64,000 bases of DNA from Flavobacterium sp. SLB02 (GCF_009664855.1 NZ_CP045928.1:1387049-1451048); one strand, 5' to 3'. Numbered from the stretch's first letter, positions 8,786 to 17,618 are shown. Numbers and translations are program-made. Notes: generated by a model not told the origin, from the sequence alone.

Positions 8786-11176
8786 TTAGTTTATTCTATT
8801 TCTTTGCTCATCATTTCCAAAGTTTCTTTCTTTAGATTTCATGCTTTGGTTACCAAATTTATAACTCAGCGAAATTCTGAAACCTCTTGTATCACTATAA
8901 CTTTTTACGTTAGTTTTAATTCCGTTAGAACTATAGCTAATTAATGGTTTTTGGGCGTTTAGTAAATCTTCGCCAAGAATTGTAATGGACAGGTTTTTCT
9001 TTACAGTCAATAGTTTAACTGAGATATCTAAAATGTTCAAAGTTGAGATATTAAAAATTTGATAACGCCCCGCAAGCTGCAGGCCATAATTCAGCCCAAT
9101 AAATAAGGTTTTGTTTTGGTTGATTGTAAAATCATTATTACTGTAAATGTATCCGTTATATCCATCAATAGACGCGATGAAATCTGTTTTTGATTTTACA
9201 TTTTGATAGTTAAGATTAAATCCCGTAAAACTATTCCACCACGACCATTTATTGAAATTATATGAAGTGGAAAGTCCAATTTGATACGTATTAGCATAAT
9301 TTATAGGCGTACTTCTGGTAACGTTTGTATCGGGATCGATGATAGATAATTCCTGTCCGAAATCTGAAACCTGAGAAAAATAAACAGAGTTCACCCATTT
9401 TTGATTTCGGATAAATGAAAATTCGAAATTATCAATCAGTGAAGGTTTCAAATACGGATTTCCTTGAGAATAATAATAAGGACTAGTTCTAATTACAAAA
9501 GGATTTAGATAGTCAAAATCAGGTCGGCGTATTCTTCGGCTGTAATTTAATGAAAAAGAATTGTTTTCGTTAGGAACATAAGTTACATAAGCCGTTGGAA
9601 ATAACTTCATGTAATTATTGGTATTGGTCTGATCCAGATTTTCAGAATAACCTTTGGTTTGTGTCGCTTCAGCTCGTAAACCAATTTGTGTTTCCCATTT
9701 GGCATTTATTTTTTTACTTGCCGAAAAATACAACGCCTGATTGTATTCTTTATAATTAAAAACATTCGACTGATTGATATTGAAAACCGGGCTTCCTGTT
9801 TCGTTGTCGTATACAACCAGATTATTATGGGTATTATTATGAAAAGCTTTTGCTCCAAAAGTGATGTTAGCCCATTCATAAGGTAGCGTAACATCAATAT
9901 TGGCCGAGTAATTTTTGATGGTATTCATGTTAGAATTGGTAGAAGAAAAGAAACTCTTCGGAATAGTATTTTTATTAGCGTCTAATTCATTTCCTGAAAA
10001 GAAACGATAATCATTTTTTTTGTAATCAAAATAATCCAAATCGACAGCAATGTTTTTTCCTAAAGTGTCTAGTACGAAAGTATTATGAAAATTAACAGCA
10101 TTCATTTTTGGATTATTTTCGGCATTAACATTCGAAGCAATATAAGAATCGATCATTCCTTTTTCGTTATTGTATCGGGTGGTAAACGGGTTATTGGATG
10201 CCGTTTTATCTGTAAAACTTCCCAGGTATTTAACACCGGTACTCCATTTACTCGTTAGTTTATAATCAAAGCCTAAACCTACACTCAATACATCGGCAAT
10301 CGATTTGCTTTTTACTTCTTGTTTCCAGGTTTCATCTTTATAAAAAATATTGCTCTGAGAAGTGGTTAATAATGTCTGTTTTCCTTTACTAACAGAAGTT
10401 TGCACAGAAAGATTATCATGATTATAAGTAAATAATCCGTTTACGTTTCCTCCTGCGTATGTTTTTTGCGTGTAAGAAGTTCCAATATTGGCATTCCAGG
10501 AATTTGCTTTTGCCGTTTTTAATTTAATATTAATGAGTCCGCTGTTACCCTCTGCGTCATACTTTGCAGGAGGAGTTGTAATCACTTCGATACTTTTGAT
10601 ATTATCTGACGGAATTGATTTCAGAAATGCAGCCAGATCCTCCTGTGGCATTCTTTGCAAATGATCATCAATCATAACAAGAATTTCTCCTTTGCCCACA
10701 ACCGAAATAATCTCATTCTGAACCCTTACAGTTGGCGTAGCTTTTAGAGCATCCAAAGCCGTTCCGCCGGTTGCCGTTACCGAATTCTCGACATTAAAAA
10801 CAAGTCGGTCCACCTTTTGTTCAATGAGTTTTTTTCTTGTTTTTAAAGTTACACCTTCAAGTTGTACTGATTGTTTAATTTCGATTATTCCAAGATCCAT
10901 GTTTTGGTTCATTGTAATTTCTTTGTTGAGATATTCCGTGCCAAATTGTTCGAGTATCAAACGATAATTTCCTTTTTCGGCTTTTATAGAAAAACTTCCC
11001 AAACTATCCGTTGTTGCCTGTGCGATTAATTTTTTCTGATTGTCCAGTAAACTGCTGATTACAAATTCAACAGCTTGTTTGTTTTGACTATTAACTTTTC
11101 CTTTAAGTTCGTATTGCTGAGCAAAGCAATAGGTTTGATATAAAAAGACAAGTAGTAAAAGGCTAATTTTTTTCAT
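8786..11176 (-). CDS. TonB-linked outer-membrane beta-barrel protein (OMP_b-brl_3 type)
   Basis: The start chosen is the ATG at 11176, which gives MKKISLLLLVFLYQTYCFAQ as a clean signal peptide; a longer frame of 22 more codons would bury it. The 796-residue product has a carboxypeptidase-regulatory-like N-terminal domain (about 22-105), then a plug-like domain with PPAKYDAEGNSGLINIKLK near residue 200, then a long barrel with the NYSRRIRRPDFDYLNP motif. This matches the outer-membrane beta-barrel family 3 found with TonB-dependent receptors rather than SusC, and no SusD partner follows. The substrate is unknown. It is divergent from a LytS/LytTR pair, which may control it. Confidence 0.88.
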   Translation of the reverse strand: MKKISLLLLVFLYQTYCFAQQYELKGKVNSQNKQAVEFVISSLLDNQKKLIAQATTDSLGSFSIKAEKGNYRLILEQFGTEYLNKEITMNQNMDLGIIEIKQSVQLEGVTLKTRKKLIEQKVDRLVFNVENSVTATGGTALDALKATPTVRVQNEIISVVGKGEILVMIDDHLQRMPQEDLAAFLKSIPSDNIKSIEVITTPPAKYDAEGNSGLINIKLKTAKANSWNANIGTSYTQKTYAGGNVNGLFTYNHDNLSVQTSVSKGKQTLLTTSQSNIFYKDETWKQEVKSKSIADVLSVGLGFDYKLTSKWSTGVKYLGSFTDKTASNNPFTTRYNNEKGMIDSYIASNVNAENNPKMNAVNFHNTFVLDTLGKNIAVDLDYFDYKKNDYRFFSGNELDANKNTIPKSFFSSTNSNMNTIKNYSANIDVTLPYEWANITFGAKAFHNNTHNNLVVYDNETGSPVFNINQSNVFNYKEYNQALYFSASKKINAKWETQIGLRAEATQTKGYSENLDQTNTNNYMKLFPTAYVTYVPNENNSFSLNYSRRIRRPDFDYLNPFVIRTSPYYYSQGNPYLKPSLIDNFEFSFIRNQKWVNSVYFSQVSDFGQELSIIDPDTNVTRSTPINYANTYQIGLSTSYNFNKWSWWNSFTGFNLNYQNVKSKTDFIASIDGYNGYIYSNNDFTINQNKTLFIGLNYGLQLAGRYQIFNISTLNILDISVKLLTVKKNLSITILGEDLLNAQKPLISYSSNGIKTNVKSYSDTRGFRISLSYKFGNQSMKSKERNFGNDEQRNRIN

Positions 11177-11292
11177 GGTTTTTGATTTAATTACAGTGCA
11201 AAACTGTGCTGAAAAAACGCCGAAAACTACTTTTATCGACAAACCCCCTCTATTAATCTACAAACCCGTCTTTACACTTTTTTATGAATGTA

Positions 11293-11300
11293 TATCTTTG
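11293..11300 (+). promoter_or_regulatory. Putative -7 promoter element, supports the downstream start of the kinase gene
   Basis: The octamer tatctttg matches TAnnTTTG exactly. It lies just inside a possible upstream start at 11288, which argues that translation really begins at the ATG at 11318. No clear -33 element is visible. Confidence 0.4.
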
Positions 11301-11317
11301 AAAAAAATTACAAAAAC

Positions 11318-12340
11318 ATGTATAAAGGAACATTATCAAAAAGGGTAGAAGTACTCATTCATATTATATACTGGCTTTTGATGGGGTATTTTACATTTGT
11401 CAAAAATCTCGTTTTAGCCAAAAATTATATGCCGGATTTATTTCTCTCTACTTATATGATCGTATTTGTAATGACCTTTTACTTTCATTATTTTGTTGTG
11501 ATGAAACTGGTTTTCAAATCCTTTCAATGGAAACGTTTTTTTGCCGGAGTATTAGTCTCTTATTTCTTTTTTACTTTTTTAAGATGGCTATTTGAGCAAG
11601 TAATAACCAAAATCCTATTTAATAAAATAAATTACGTAAATCCAACTTTCTTTGGCTATATGGAGGATAATCTGCATTACAGCAGCATGTCTATTATTTT
11701 GAGTTCGCTGCTTTGGTTTGTAATTTATTTTATTCGTTTGCTTGAATACAATCAGATTATTCTGGAAGAAAATAAGAATACCGAAATCAAATTCCTCAAA
11801 GCACAGATTAACCCGCATTTTATTTTCAATACATTAAATAACATCTATTCGATGGTTTATTTTCAGTCGGATAAATCTTTGACAGCAATTGAAAAGTTAA
11901 GTCAGATCATGCGTTTCACCACTTACGAATCTCAAAAAGAAAAGATTAAACTAACAGATGAAATCGATTATATAAAAGCCTATATCGAGCTTGAACAATT
12001 AAGACATCAAGAAAGTACTTGTATTGATTTTAAAGTGGAAACAGAAAATATTTCCGAAGAAATTCCGCCTTATATTTTATCGCCATTAGTCGAAAATGCT
12101 TTAAAACATGGTGTAACCTCTAATGTAAAACCCATTGTAATTGATTTAAAATTAGAAGATAAAAAACTTAATTTTAAAGTCATAAATGACATTGCTTTAC
12201 AAAAGAAAGATAAACTGGGAGGCATTGGACTGGACAATTTAAAAAAAAGATTAGAAATTCACTATCCACAAAAACATCAAATAAAATTAACCAATCACAA
12301 TAACCAGTTTAGGGCTGAACTCGAAATAGATTTAAAATGA
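11318..12340 (+). CDS. LytS/YehU-family sensor histidine kinase
   Basis: The ATG at 11318 is preferred over the one at 11288 because a promoter-like octamer overlaps the first codons of the longer form. The 340-residue protein has four membrane helices in the first 140 residues, then the His_kinase signature FLKAQINPHFIFNTLNNIYS with the phosphorylated histidine near residue 168, and an ATPase domain with VENALKHG and a GIGLDNLKKRL box. The class lacks a periplasmic sensor and usually reads membrane or peptide signals. Its stop overlaps the start of the response regulator by four bases (ATGA), so the two are translationally coupled. Confidence 0.92.
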   Translation: MYKGTLSKRVEVLIHIIYWLLMGYFTFVKNLVLAKNYMPDLFLSTYMIVFVMTFYFHYFVVMKLVFKSFQWKRFFAGVLVSYFFFTFLRWLFEQVITKILFNKINYVNPTFFGYMEDNLHYSSMSIILSSLLWFVIYFIRLLEYNQIILEENKNTEIKFLKAQINPHFIFNTLNNIYSMVYFQSDKSLTAIEKLSQIMRFTTYESQKEKIKLTDEIDYIKAYIELEQLRHQESTCIDFKVETENISEEIPPYILSPLVENALKHGVTSNVKPIVIDLKLEDKKLNFKVINDIALQKKDKLGGIGLDNLKKRLEIHYPQKHQIKLTNHNNQFRAELEIDLK

Positions 12341-13026
12341 AAAAAATAAATTGTATCATATTAGATGATGAACCATTTGCTGTAAAACTAATGGCAGATT
12401 ATGCTTCAAAAGTGCCAAGACTGAATGTTTTATACGCAGATTCAGATGTTTTTAAAGCAATAGAAATCTTAAATACCGAAGCCGTTGATTTGGTTTTTAT
12501 TGACATTCAAATGCCGCAATTAACCGGTATTGAGTTAATGCAGATGTTCAATCAAAAACATAATTTCGTCATTGCATCGGCTTATCCCGATTATGCTTTA
12601 GATGTTTTTCAGTTTCATGTGATTGACTATTTACTCAAACCAATTGTTTTTAACCGTTTTTATCAAAGCGTTGAGAAATTTATCCGTTGGCAGGAAACTT
12701 TTCAAAATCATCAAACCGAAGATTTTCTATTTGTAAAAGCCGACAGAAAACATCACAAAATTGCAACAGAAAATATTCTTTATATCGAAGGACTAAAAGA
12801 CTATATCCGAATTCATACAAAAGGCGAAAAAGTGATGGTTTTAGAAAACATGAAAGACATACTGGAGAAACTTCCCATCAATCAATTTGTACGCATTCAT
12901 CGTTCGTATATTATTCCAAAAAATAAAATAAAAATTATCGAAGGGAATCAAATACAATTAACCAGCGGGGAATACCTTCCTATCGGGGAAACTTATAGAA
13001 AGTTGGTTAGTGATTGGTTGAGTTAG
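12337..13026 (+). CDS. LytTR-family response regulator
   Basis: This 229-residue protein has a receiver domain (residues 1-120; DDEPFAVKL acidic pocket, phospho-acceptor aspartate in DLVFIDIQMPQLTG near 55, conserved lysine in YLLKP) and a LytTR DNA-binding domain (about 130-229; FVKADRKHHKI, LYIEGLKDYI and FVRIHRSYII). LytTR regulators bind pairs of direct-repeat sites near promoters. The gene overlaps its cognate kinase by four bases. The divergent outer-membrane barrel gene is the most likely target, by position only. Confidence 0.93.
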   Translation: MKKINCIILDDEPFAVKLMADYASKVPRLNVLYADSDVFKAIEILNTEAVDLVFIDIQMPQLTGIELMQMFNQKHNFVIASAYPDYALDVFQFHVIDYLLKPIVFNRFYQSVEKFIRWQETFQNHQTEDFLFVKADRKHHKIATENILYIEGLKDYIRIHTKGEKVMVLENMKDILEKLPINQFVRIHRSYIIPKNKIKIIEGNQIQLTSGEYLPIGETYRKLVSDWLS

Positions 13027-13131
13027 GAGATTTGATAACATTTAAGAAAAAGCTCTGGAGGAATTTGAATTTATTTTTCAAGATGTATATTTGTATGAAT
13101 TTACATCTTAACATTTTGATAAATAATATAT

Positions 13132-13335
13132 ATGGAATTAATTAAAGAAAATTATCTGCCATTTTTAATTGAGTTAATAATTTTAGTAGTCATATATTTT
13201 ATTTTAGTATATCTATTTAAACGTTTTAACTATAAAATAAGCAAAGAAAAAATAGCTTCATTAGTGTTACTTCTCTTAGTTTTTTATTATGTTTTGTCTA
13301 TTTTACTAGGGGTATTTTTCAAAATTGATATTTAA
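13132..13335 (+). CDS. Small two-helix membrane protein, unknown
   Basis: The 67-residue product consists almost entirely of two hydrophobic helices (about 9-29 and 43-63) joined by a basic loop containing KRFNYKISKEK. I do not recognise it. The base composition is more AT-rich than the surrounding housekeeping genes. It begins an accessory patch of small orphan genes that leads to the Rhs fragment at 15.2 kb, so an immunity-type or leftover toxin-cassette role is possible. Confidence 0.5.
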   Translation: MELIKENYLPFLIELIILVVIYFILVYLFKRFNYKISKEKIASLVLLLLVFYYVLSILLGVFFKIDI

Positions 13336-13418
13336 TAAAAGTGTAGTTACTCTTTGTGAAGTTCTTATGTTTAGAAAGGTATATTGAACAACAAAAAAGT
13401 AAGATTAATAAAAAATAT

Positions 13419-13985
13419 ATGAAAAGAAAATTGCTTTTAAGTATTGCTCTAGGTCTAATAATTTTAGTAATAGCATTGAAATATTATACAGATTACGTTT
13501 CTAATTCAGCGGTTAAAGATTATGAAAAAAAGTATGTTGCTGAATTCAATGACACTCACTTAGCTGATATAGAAAGTAAAAATAATTTAATTCCAAAAAT
13601 TAAAGAAAGGTTAATCAATAAATTTGATAAAGAGCTTTACGATAGTATAATAAAAGTTGGCTCTTATCAAAATTCATTAATATATTCTATAATAGTCTCA
13701 AATAAATGGGATTACTCAGAAGCATCATTAAATGTTTTTATGGGATTAACCGGACTAAATAAAGAAAATTCATCTACAGATTTACCTCAAATTGATTTCT
13801 TAGATGAAGAAACCAGACAGATGGCTTTACATTATTTAGAGAAAGCTTCTAATAAAGAAAACCCGAACGCAAAATATATTCTTGGGAAATATTATTTACA
13901 AGGCAAGTATGTTCCTAAAAATGTCACATTAGGAAATTCTCTTTTACAAGAAGCGAAAAAATTAAGTGGCGGAATTTTAGAATAA
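13419..13985 (+). CDS. Small anchored protein with a Sel1-like repeat
   Basis: The ATG at 13419 gives MKRKLLLSIALGLIILVIAL, a membrane anchor or uncleaved signal; the longer frame from 13356 adds 21 charged residues in front of it and is less likely. The 188-residue protein ends with a Sel1/TPR-like unit (MALHYLEKASNKENPNAKYI followed by LGKYYLQGKYVPKNVTLGN). Such repeats mediate protein contacts. The gene lies between two other orphan genes and has unusually high A+T, which suggests transfer with the neighbouring toxin fragment. The function is unknown. Confidence 0.6.
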   Translation: MKRKLLLSIALGLIILVIALKYYTDYVSNSAVKDYEKKYVAEFNDTHLADIESKNNLIPKIKERLINKFDKELYDSIIKVGSYQNSLIYSIIVSNKWDYSEASLNVFMGLTGLNKENSSTDLPQIDFLDEETRQMALHYLEKASNKENPNAKYILGKYYLQGKYVPKNVTLGNSLLQEAKKLSGGILE

Positions 13986-14146
13986 AAGAGTGTATAGTTA
14001 AAATAATCTATAATAGCGAGAATTTTGCTTTAATTCAATAAAATAGAATATTTCTTAAAGTCAAATTAAAATCGAAATTTTTAGAAGAAGGTACTATCAA
14101 TGCTATTGTGAGTAGGGAGAAATTAGAAAGCTAAAAATATATAATT
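13986..14146 (+). other. Probable gene remnant and spacer
   Basis: An open frame without its own start runs from 14042 to 14134 and ends KFLEEGTINAIVSREKLES before a stop. It reads like the tail of a protein whose front half is gone. I see no promoter or structured element here. Confidence 0.3.
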
Positions 14147-14293
14147 ATGAAATTTCCAGCTTTACAAGAAAATGAATTTACTGTTTTAATGGCAGATTGT
14201 GAAACAGGTATTGTTTTAGATGTAAATTTTAATAGATGTCAAAATAATCATACAAATCAAAATGTCTATTCTGTTTTTGCAGATATCGGGTAG
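14147..14293 (+). CDS. Possible 48-residue orphan protein
   Basis: An ATG at 14147 opens a 48-codon frame beginning MKFPALQENEFTVLMADCET and ending at a TAG at 14291. The composition is protein-like but no family is recognised and the ribosome-binding site is weak. It may be a short gene of the toxin-immunity patch or a fragment. Confidence 0.35.
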   Translation: MKFPALQENEFTVLMADCETGIVLDVNFNRCQNNHTNQNVYSVFADIG

Positions 14294-14371
14294 TGTTGCA
14301 GATTAGGTGTTTTTATAATGTAACCACGTAACTACCTGAAAAAGAATATAAAATTTTAATTATTGAATAGA

Positions 14372-14410
14372 GAAAGAGACGACCAATAGGTCGTCTCTTT
14401 CGTTTTTTAT
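14372..14410 (+). terminator. Strong Rho-independent terminator
   Basis: A perfect 13-base stem (gaaagagacgacc and ggtcgtctctttc) with a four-base loop is followed by gttttttat. It closes the orphan-gene patch just before the transposase gene. Confidence 0.88.
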
Positions 14411-14464
14411 CTTTTAATAAGGCTTAAAATGCTTTTGCCTTACCTTAGTGTTTCAAATTAGGTC

Positions 14465-15124
14465 ATGAAAATAAAATGTAATTTTTGCAATGGTAAATGC
14501 ATAAAAAATGGATTTCAATCTAACGGAAATCAGCGTTATAAATGTTGTGTTTGTCAAAAAAGACAGCAGATTGTCTATAGATATAATGCTTACAAAAGGA
14601 ATATCAATCAGGAGATAGTGTTGTTCACAAAAGAAGGATTAGGAATAAGAAGCACAGCAAGAATATTAAAAATATCAGCCACAACATTATTGAAAAGAAT
14701 TGTTTCAATTGCCAGAAGTATTACTAAACCAATTATCAGCAGAGGCAAAACTTATGAAGTTGATGAGCTGTGCACGTATATCAGACACAAGAAAAATTAT
14801 ATATGGTTGGTTTATGCTCTGGAAAAGAACTCTAAAAATGTGGTGAGTTTTAATGTTGGGAAACGAAATAATAAAACGCTGAATAGTGTTTTGGAAACTC
14901 TCAAATTATTTGACGCTAAGAAGATATTTACGGACAGACTTAAAAACTATAGGTATCTGATTGATGAGAAAGTGCATTCTATCAAACGTTTCGGAACAAA
15001 TCATATTGAAAGGAAGAATCTGACACTCAGAACTCATCTGAAAAGACTCAACCGCAGGACAATCTGCTTCAGTAAAAGTTTGGTTATTTTTACTGCTGTT
15101 TTGAAGATTTATTTTTGGATTTGA
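14465..15124 (+). mobile_element. IS1-family transposase gene
   Basis: The 219-residue protein is a single-frame InsA-InsB fusion of the IS1 family. Its N-terminus has a zinc-finger-like CNFCNGKC...CCVC set, followed by a helix-turn-helix region (GIRSTARILKISATTLLKR). The catalytic part has the aspartate in YEVDELCTYI (about 98), the second in KIFTDRLKNY (about 158) and the glutamate with the conserved tail HIERKNLTLRTHLKRLNRRT. The length fits an intact single-frame IS1 transposase. I could not find convincing terminal inverted repeats or a target duplication, so the element ends are undefined. Only 64 bases separate its stop from the truncated Rhs frame, so its insertion may have removed the rest of that gene. 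Confidence 0.85.
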
Positions 15125-15188
15125 GCAATAAAACAGTAAGTTTATCCTTTAAAATCATGTTCTTAAAAAAATTGTATTTAACAGGTAA

Positions 15189-15967
15189 AACCTTGTAAAA
15201 ATAGTCACAAACCCTTATAAGTATAAGTACCAGGGGCAAGAACGTCAGGACGAACTATCACTGAATTGGGACAGCTTCAAGTGGAGAAATTACGATTATG
15301 CACTTGGCAGGTTTATGTCCATTGACCCATTAGCAGAAGAATATGCTTACAATTCAACTTACGCATTCCAAGAGAATAAAATGGGAATGGGTAGAGAACT
15401 TGAAGGATTAGAATTGGCTCCTCACGATTTTACTACAGGTTTTGGAAATTATGCGAAAGGAAAATATGATTCAGTTGTAAGTCAAGTTCAACAAGTGACA
15501 TCAAAAGTAGTTAGTACAGTTAGTACAGGTTTAAACAAAGGGCAAGAATTTATCAAAGACCATAAAGAGCAATTGTTATCAGGAGCTAAAATGATTCAAA
15601 AAAGGGCAATAATATGACTACTGCAGGACTCGCCAGTGCGGCGGTCGCCGCAATAGTCATCGCTCCTGTAGGTGGCGAGGGAGCGGCTCCAGGTTTAACG
15701 GTTGCTGGATTAGGAGGAGCAGTGTCTAGTGTTGGTAAAGCCTTAGAAGTAGGGATTAAATTTATCACTGAAGATCCTGAAGCAGCAAAAGATGGGGCTA
15801 AATATGTTGTCGGAGAAATGGTTGGTCTTGGAATTAATCAACTAATTCCTGGTCCTAATCCATCTGCAACACCGTTTGTAAAAGAACTAGCAAAAATAGG
15901 GAAAGAAACGACAAAAACTATAGCAAGTGATAAAGCAGTAAGTACTATTAACGAATTAAGAAAATAA
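15189..15967 (+). pseudogene. Truncated, frameshifted Rhs C-terminal tip (polymorphic toxin fragment)
   Basis: From 15189 the frame reads the Rhs core hallmark (NPYKYKYQGQERQDELSLNW, then NYDYALGRFMSIDPLAEEYA and YAFQENKMGMGRELEGLEL), which normally lies about 70 residues before the variable toxin domain of a very large Rhs protein. The upstream bulk is absent. The tail continues to 15617 and stops; a second frame from 15614 (MTTAGLASAAVAAIVIAPVG, glycine- and alanine-rich, pre-toxin-like) carries on to 15967. A single-base change in the six-A run at about 15598-15603 would join the two in frame. It is therefore both cut at the front and broken in the middle. No nuclease or deaminase motif is visible in the tail. 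Confidence 0.75.
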
Positions 15968-15970
15968 TTT

Positions 15971-16171
15971 ATGAATTACAATTTATTATATGCTATTTTA
16001 TTTAGCATTACATCATTTGGTTTTTTTAAGCTGCATAAATGGTGGGCAAAAGAAAGAAATGAGAATGATGAATCCAAACCTTTTACATATGCTGAAACTT
16101 TTAAACATTGGCTTATAATAATTGGACTAATCATCGCAGCGATAGTAAATTTTTTCATAGCAATCGGATAA
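15971..16171 (+). CDS. Small two-helix membrane protein, candidate Rhs immunity protein
   Basis: This 66-residue protein starts three bases after the stop of the Rhs tail. It has two hydrophobic helices (about 3-20 and 46-65) separated by an acidic, hydrophilic loop (WWAKERNENDESKPFTYAET). Genes in exactly this position behind an Rhs tip usually encode the cognate immunity protein. A membrane location would suit a toxin tail that targets membranes, but no specific family is recognised. Confidence 0.5.
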   Translation: MNYNLLYAILFSITSFGFFKLHKWWAKERNENDESKPFTYAETFKHWLIIIGLIIAAIVNFFIAIG

Positions 16172-16185
16172 AAGAGATAAAAAAT

Positions 16186-16368
16186 ATGAGTTTTGAAGAA
16201 ATTAATAGTTTTATTGCTCCACTAGGATTAATTATTGCTGGTCTAACAATGAGATTATCAAATAATCAAGTAATGTTTGGTAAAGTCAAAAAATATTGGC
16301 TATTCTTTATAATTATGGGAGTATTTTTGCTTTCAATGAGGGGGTATGAATTTTATTTTAAATCCTAA
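16186..16368 (+). CDS. Small membrane protein, second candidate immunity gene
   Basis: The ATG at 16186, preceded by aaaagagataaaaaat, gives MSFEEINSFIAPLGLIIAGL, a 60-residue product with two membrane helices (about 8-22 and 37-53) joined by a basic loop. A longer frame from 16108 overlaps the previous gene and adds a hydrophilic segment that is unlikely to be translated. It follows the previous small gene by 14 bases, so the two are probably one transcript with the Rhs tail. Confidence 0.45.
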   Translation: MSFEEINSFIAPLGLIIAGLTMRLSNNQVMFGKVKKYWLFFIIMGVFLLSMRGYEFYFKS

Positions 16369-16535
16369 GCATCCCCGCTCCCCGAAGAGTTCCTCATAAA
16401 AAGCGGCTCAAATGTCTCAGTCTAGACTTTGCGCAATTTTTTTGTTCTAATAAATCTTACATCTAATAAAAGTCTCCCAATTTTTTCAACAAAAAAAAAC
16501 AGATTCATCGAGAGCTTTCATTTATATAATTTCAA

Positions 16536-16572
16536 ATCATAAAAACTTAGCGACTTAGTGCCTTAGCGGCAA
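16536..16572. repeat. CTTAGCGACTTAGTGCC-type interspersed repeat
   Basis: The stretch cttagcgacttagtgcct with tagcggcaaaaa is one arm of the same repeat family seen as full inverted pairs at 48320-48515 and 61196-61285. It sits just past the end of the GntR gene. The rest of 16369-16577 contains no gene. Confidence 0.5.
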
Positions 16573-16577
16573 AAAAA

Positions 16578-17618
16578 CTAAATAGAATTTCGATCAATAA
16601 AATTAAAAGGCACTTTTACCTGTCCTTTTTCTTTATTCAGAATCATTCTGGCAACAGTTTCTCCCATTACATTAAAATCCGTAGACATTACCGTTATTCC
16701 TAGTAATTCTTTCAAAGGCGTATCATTATACGAAATCACGCCAATATCCTTACCGAGGGTAAATTTTTCATCGCGAATTTGTTTCATTAAATTCACCAAA
16801 TCCGATTCTTCAATGGTGATAAACAAATCTCCTTTTTTAAGAATCATATCGTCATAGACTTCGCTTAAAATTTCAAAATTGATTTCATGTTCTACACAAA
16901 ATTTTCTAAACCCGTGTAATATTCTGCGCGGATACGGATAAACCGCTTTGTCCGGATATACCAGAATAAGTTTTTCGTATTTTGTTATTTTGGCAAGTCC
17001 TTCCTTTAAGGCATTGTAAATATCATTTTCAAAATCCTGATATATTTTGATGATTTCGCCTTCCATTCCAATTTTAATATTATCCATTAAAACCAGTTTT
17101 TCTTCGGGAATTCTCTGGATTGCTTTGGCAACTTCATCTGTAAAACTCAGGTGTTTTAATTCGTCTGTTTTAAAATGGGTTGTGATTACATAATAATCAT
17201 AAGCACCTTCGAACTTGTCCAGTAAGTTCAAAAACAAAGTCTCGTCGCAATGGTAAATATGCAAATCAGTGTGCGCATTTGCTCCAATAGTATTGATGAA
17301 AGAATTGTACGTCTTCATTTTATACGCACTAAGTTTATTCAGTACAAAGAGAATATTTACTTTAGATTCCAGTTTTGTTCGGGTAATATAATATCCTTTT
17401 CCTCTGATGGAAGAAATGATTTTTCGCTCTTTTAGAATATTATAGGCCTTTTCGACAGTATCTCTGGACATATAAAACTCTTCGCTAAAGCTATTTATAG
17501 AGGGTATTTTTTGATTTATTTTTAAATTTCCGTTGGCAATATTTTGCAGGATCGAGTCTACAATTTGTTTGTACTTAGGAATCCTGGACTCTTCATCTAT
17601 TTTAATAAGTTTAATCAT
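16578..17618 (-). CDS. GntR-family regulator with a sugar-binding-like domain, probable rhamnose regulator
   Basis: The 346-residue protein has a GntR winged helix at the N-terminus (residues 1-75: PKYKQIVDSILQNIANGNLK, MSRDTVEKAYNILKERKIIS, GKGYYI) fused to a periplasmic-binding-protein-like effector domain of the LacI type (about 85-346) ending VMGETVARMILNKEKGQVKV. In Bacteroidota this architecture controls sugar catabolism operons. It is divergent from rhaT and the rhamnose genes with a 388-base shared region, so it is most likely the rhamnose-responsive repressor or activator. The effector is inferred from context. Two similar sequences in the shared region are candidate operators. Confidence 0.88.
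   Translation of the reverse strand: MIKLIKIDEESRIPKYKQIVDSILQNIANGNLKINQKIPSINSFSEEFYMSRDTVEKAYNILKERKIISSIRGKGYYITRTKLESKVNILFVLNKLSAYKMKTYNSFINTIGANAHTDLHIYHCDETLFLNLLDKFEGAYDYYVITTHFKTDELKHLSFTDEVAKAIQRIPEEKLVLMDNIKIGMEGEIIKIYQDFENDIYNALKEGLAKITKYEKLILVYPDKAVYPYPRRILHGFRKFCVEHEINFEILSEVYDDMILKKGDLFITIEESDLVNLMKQIRDEKFTLGKDIGVISYNDTPLKELLGITVMSTDFNVMGETVARMILNKEKGQVKVPFNFIDRNSI

Noticed and set aside
11177..11317. LytTR binding repeats (gtgcaaaactgtgc) between the barrel and kinase genes
   Set aside because: The near-repeat is short and does not clearly match the known LytTR half-site, so it is mentioned only as a possibility.
14411..15188. Terminal inverted repeats and target duplication of the IS1 element
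   Set aside because: I compared both flanks by eye and found only partial matches around ttaccttag and ttttacctg, which are too weak to set element ends.
15598..15604. Programmed -1 frameshift site in the Rhs tail
   Set aside because: The codon phase (CAA AAA AGG) does not let both tRNAs re-pair, and no downstream stimulating stem is evident, so decay is more likely.
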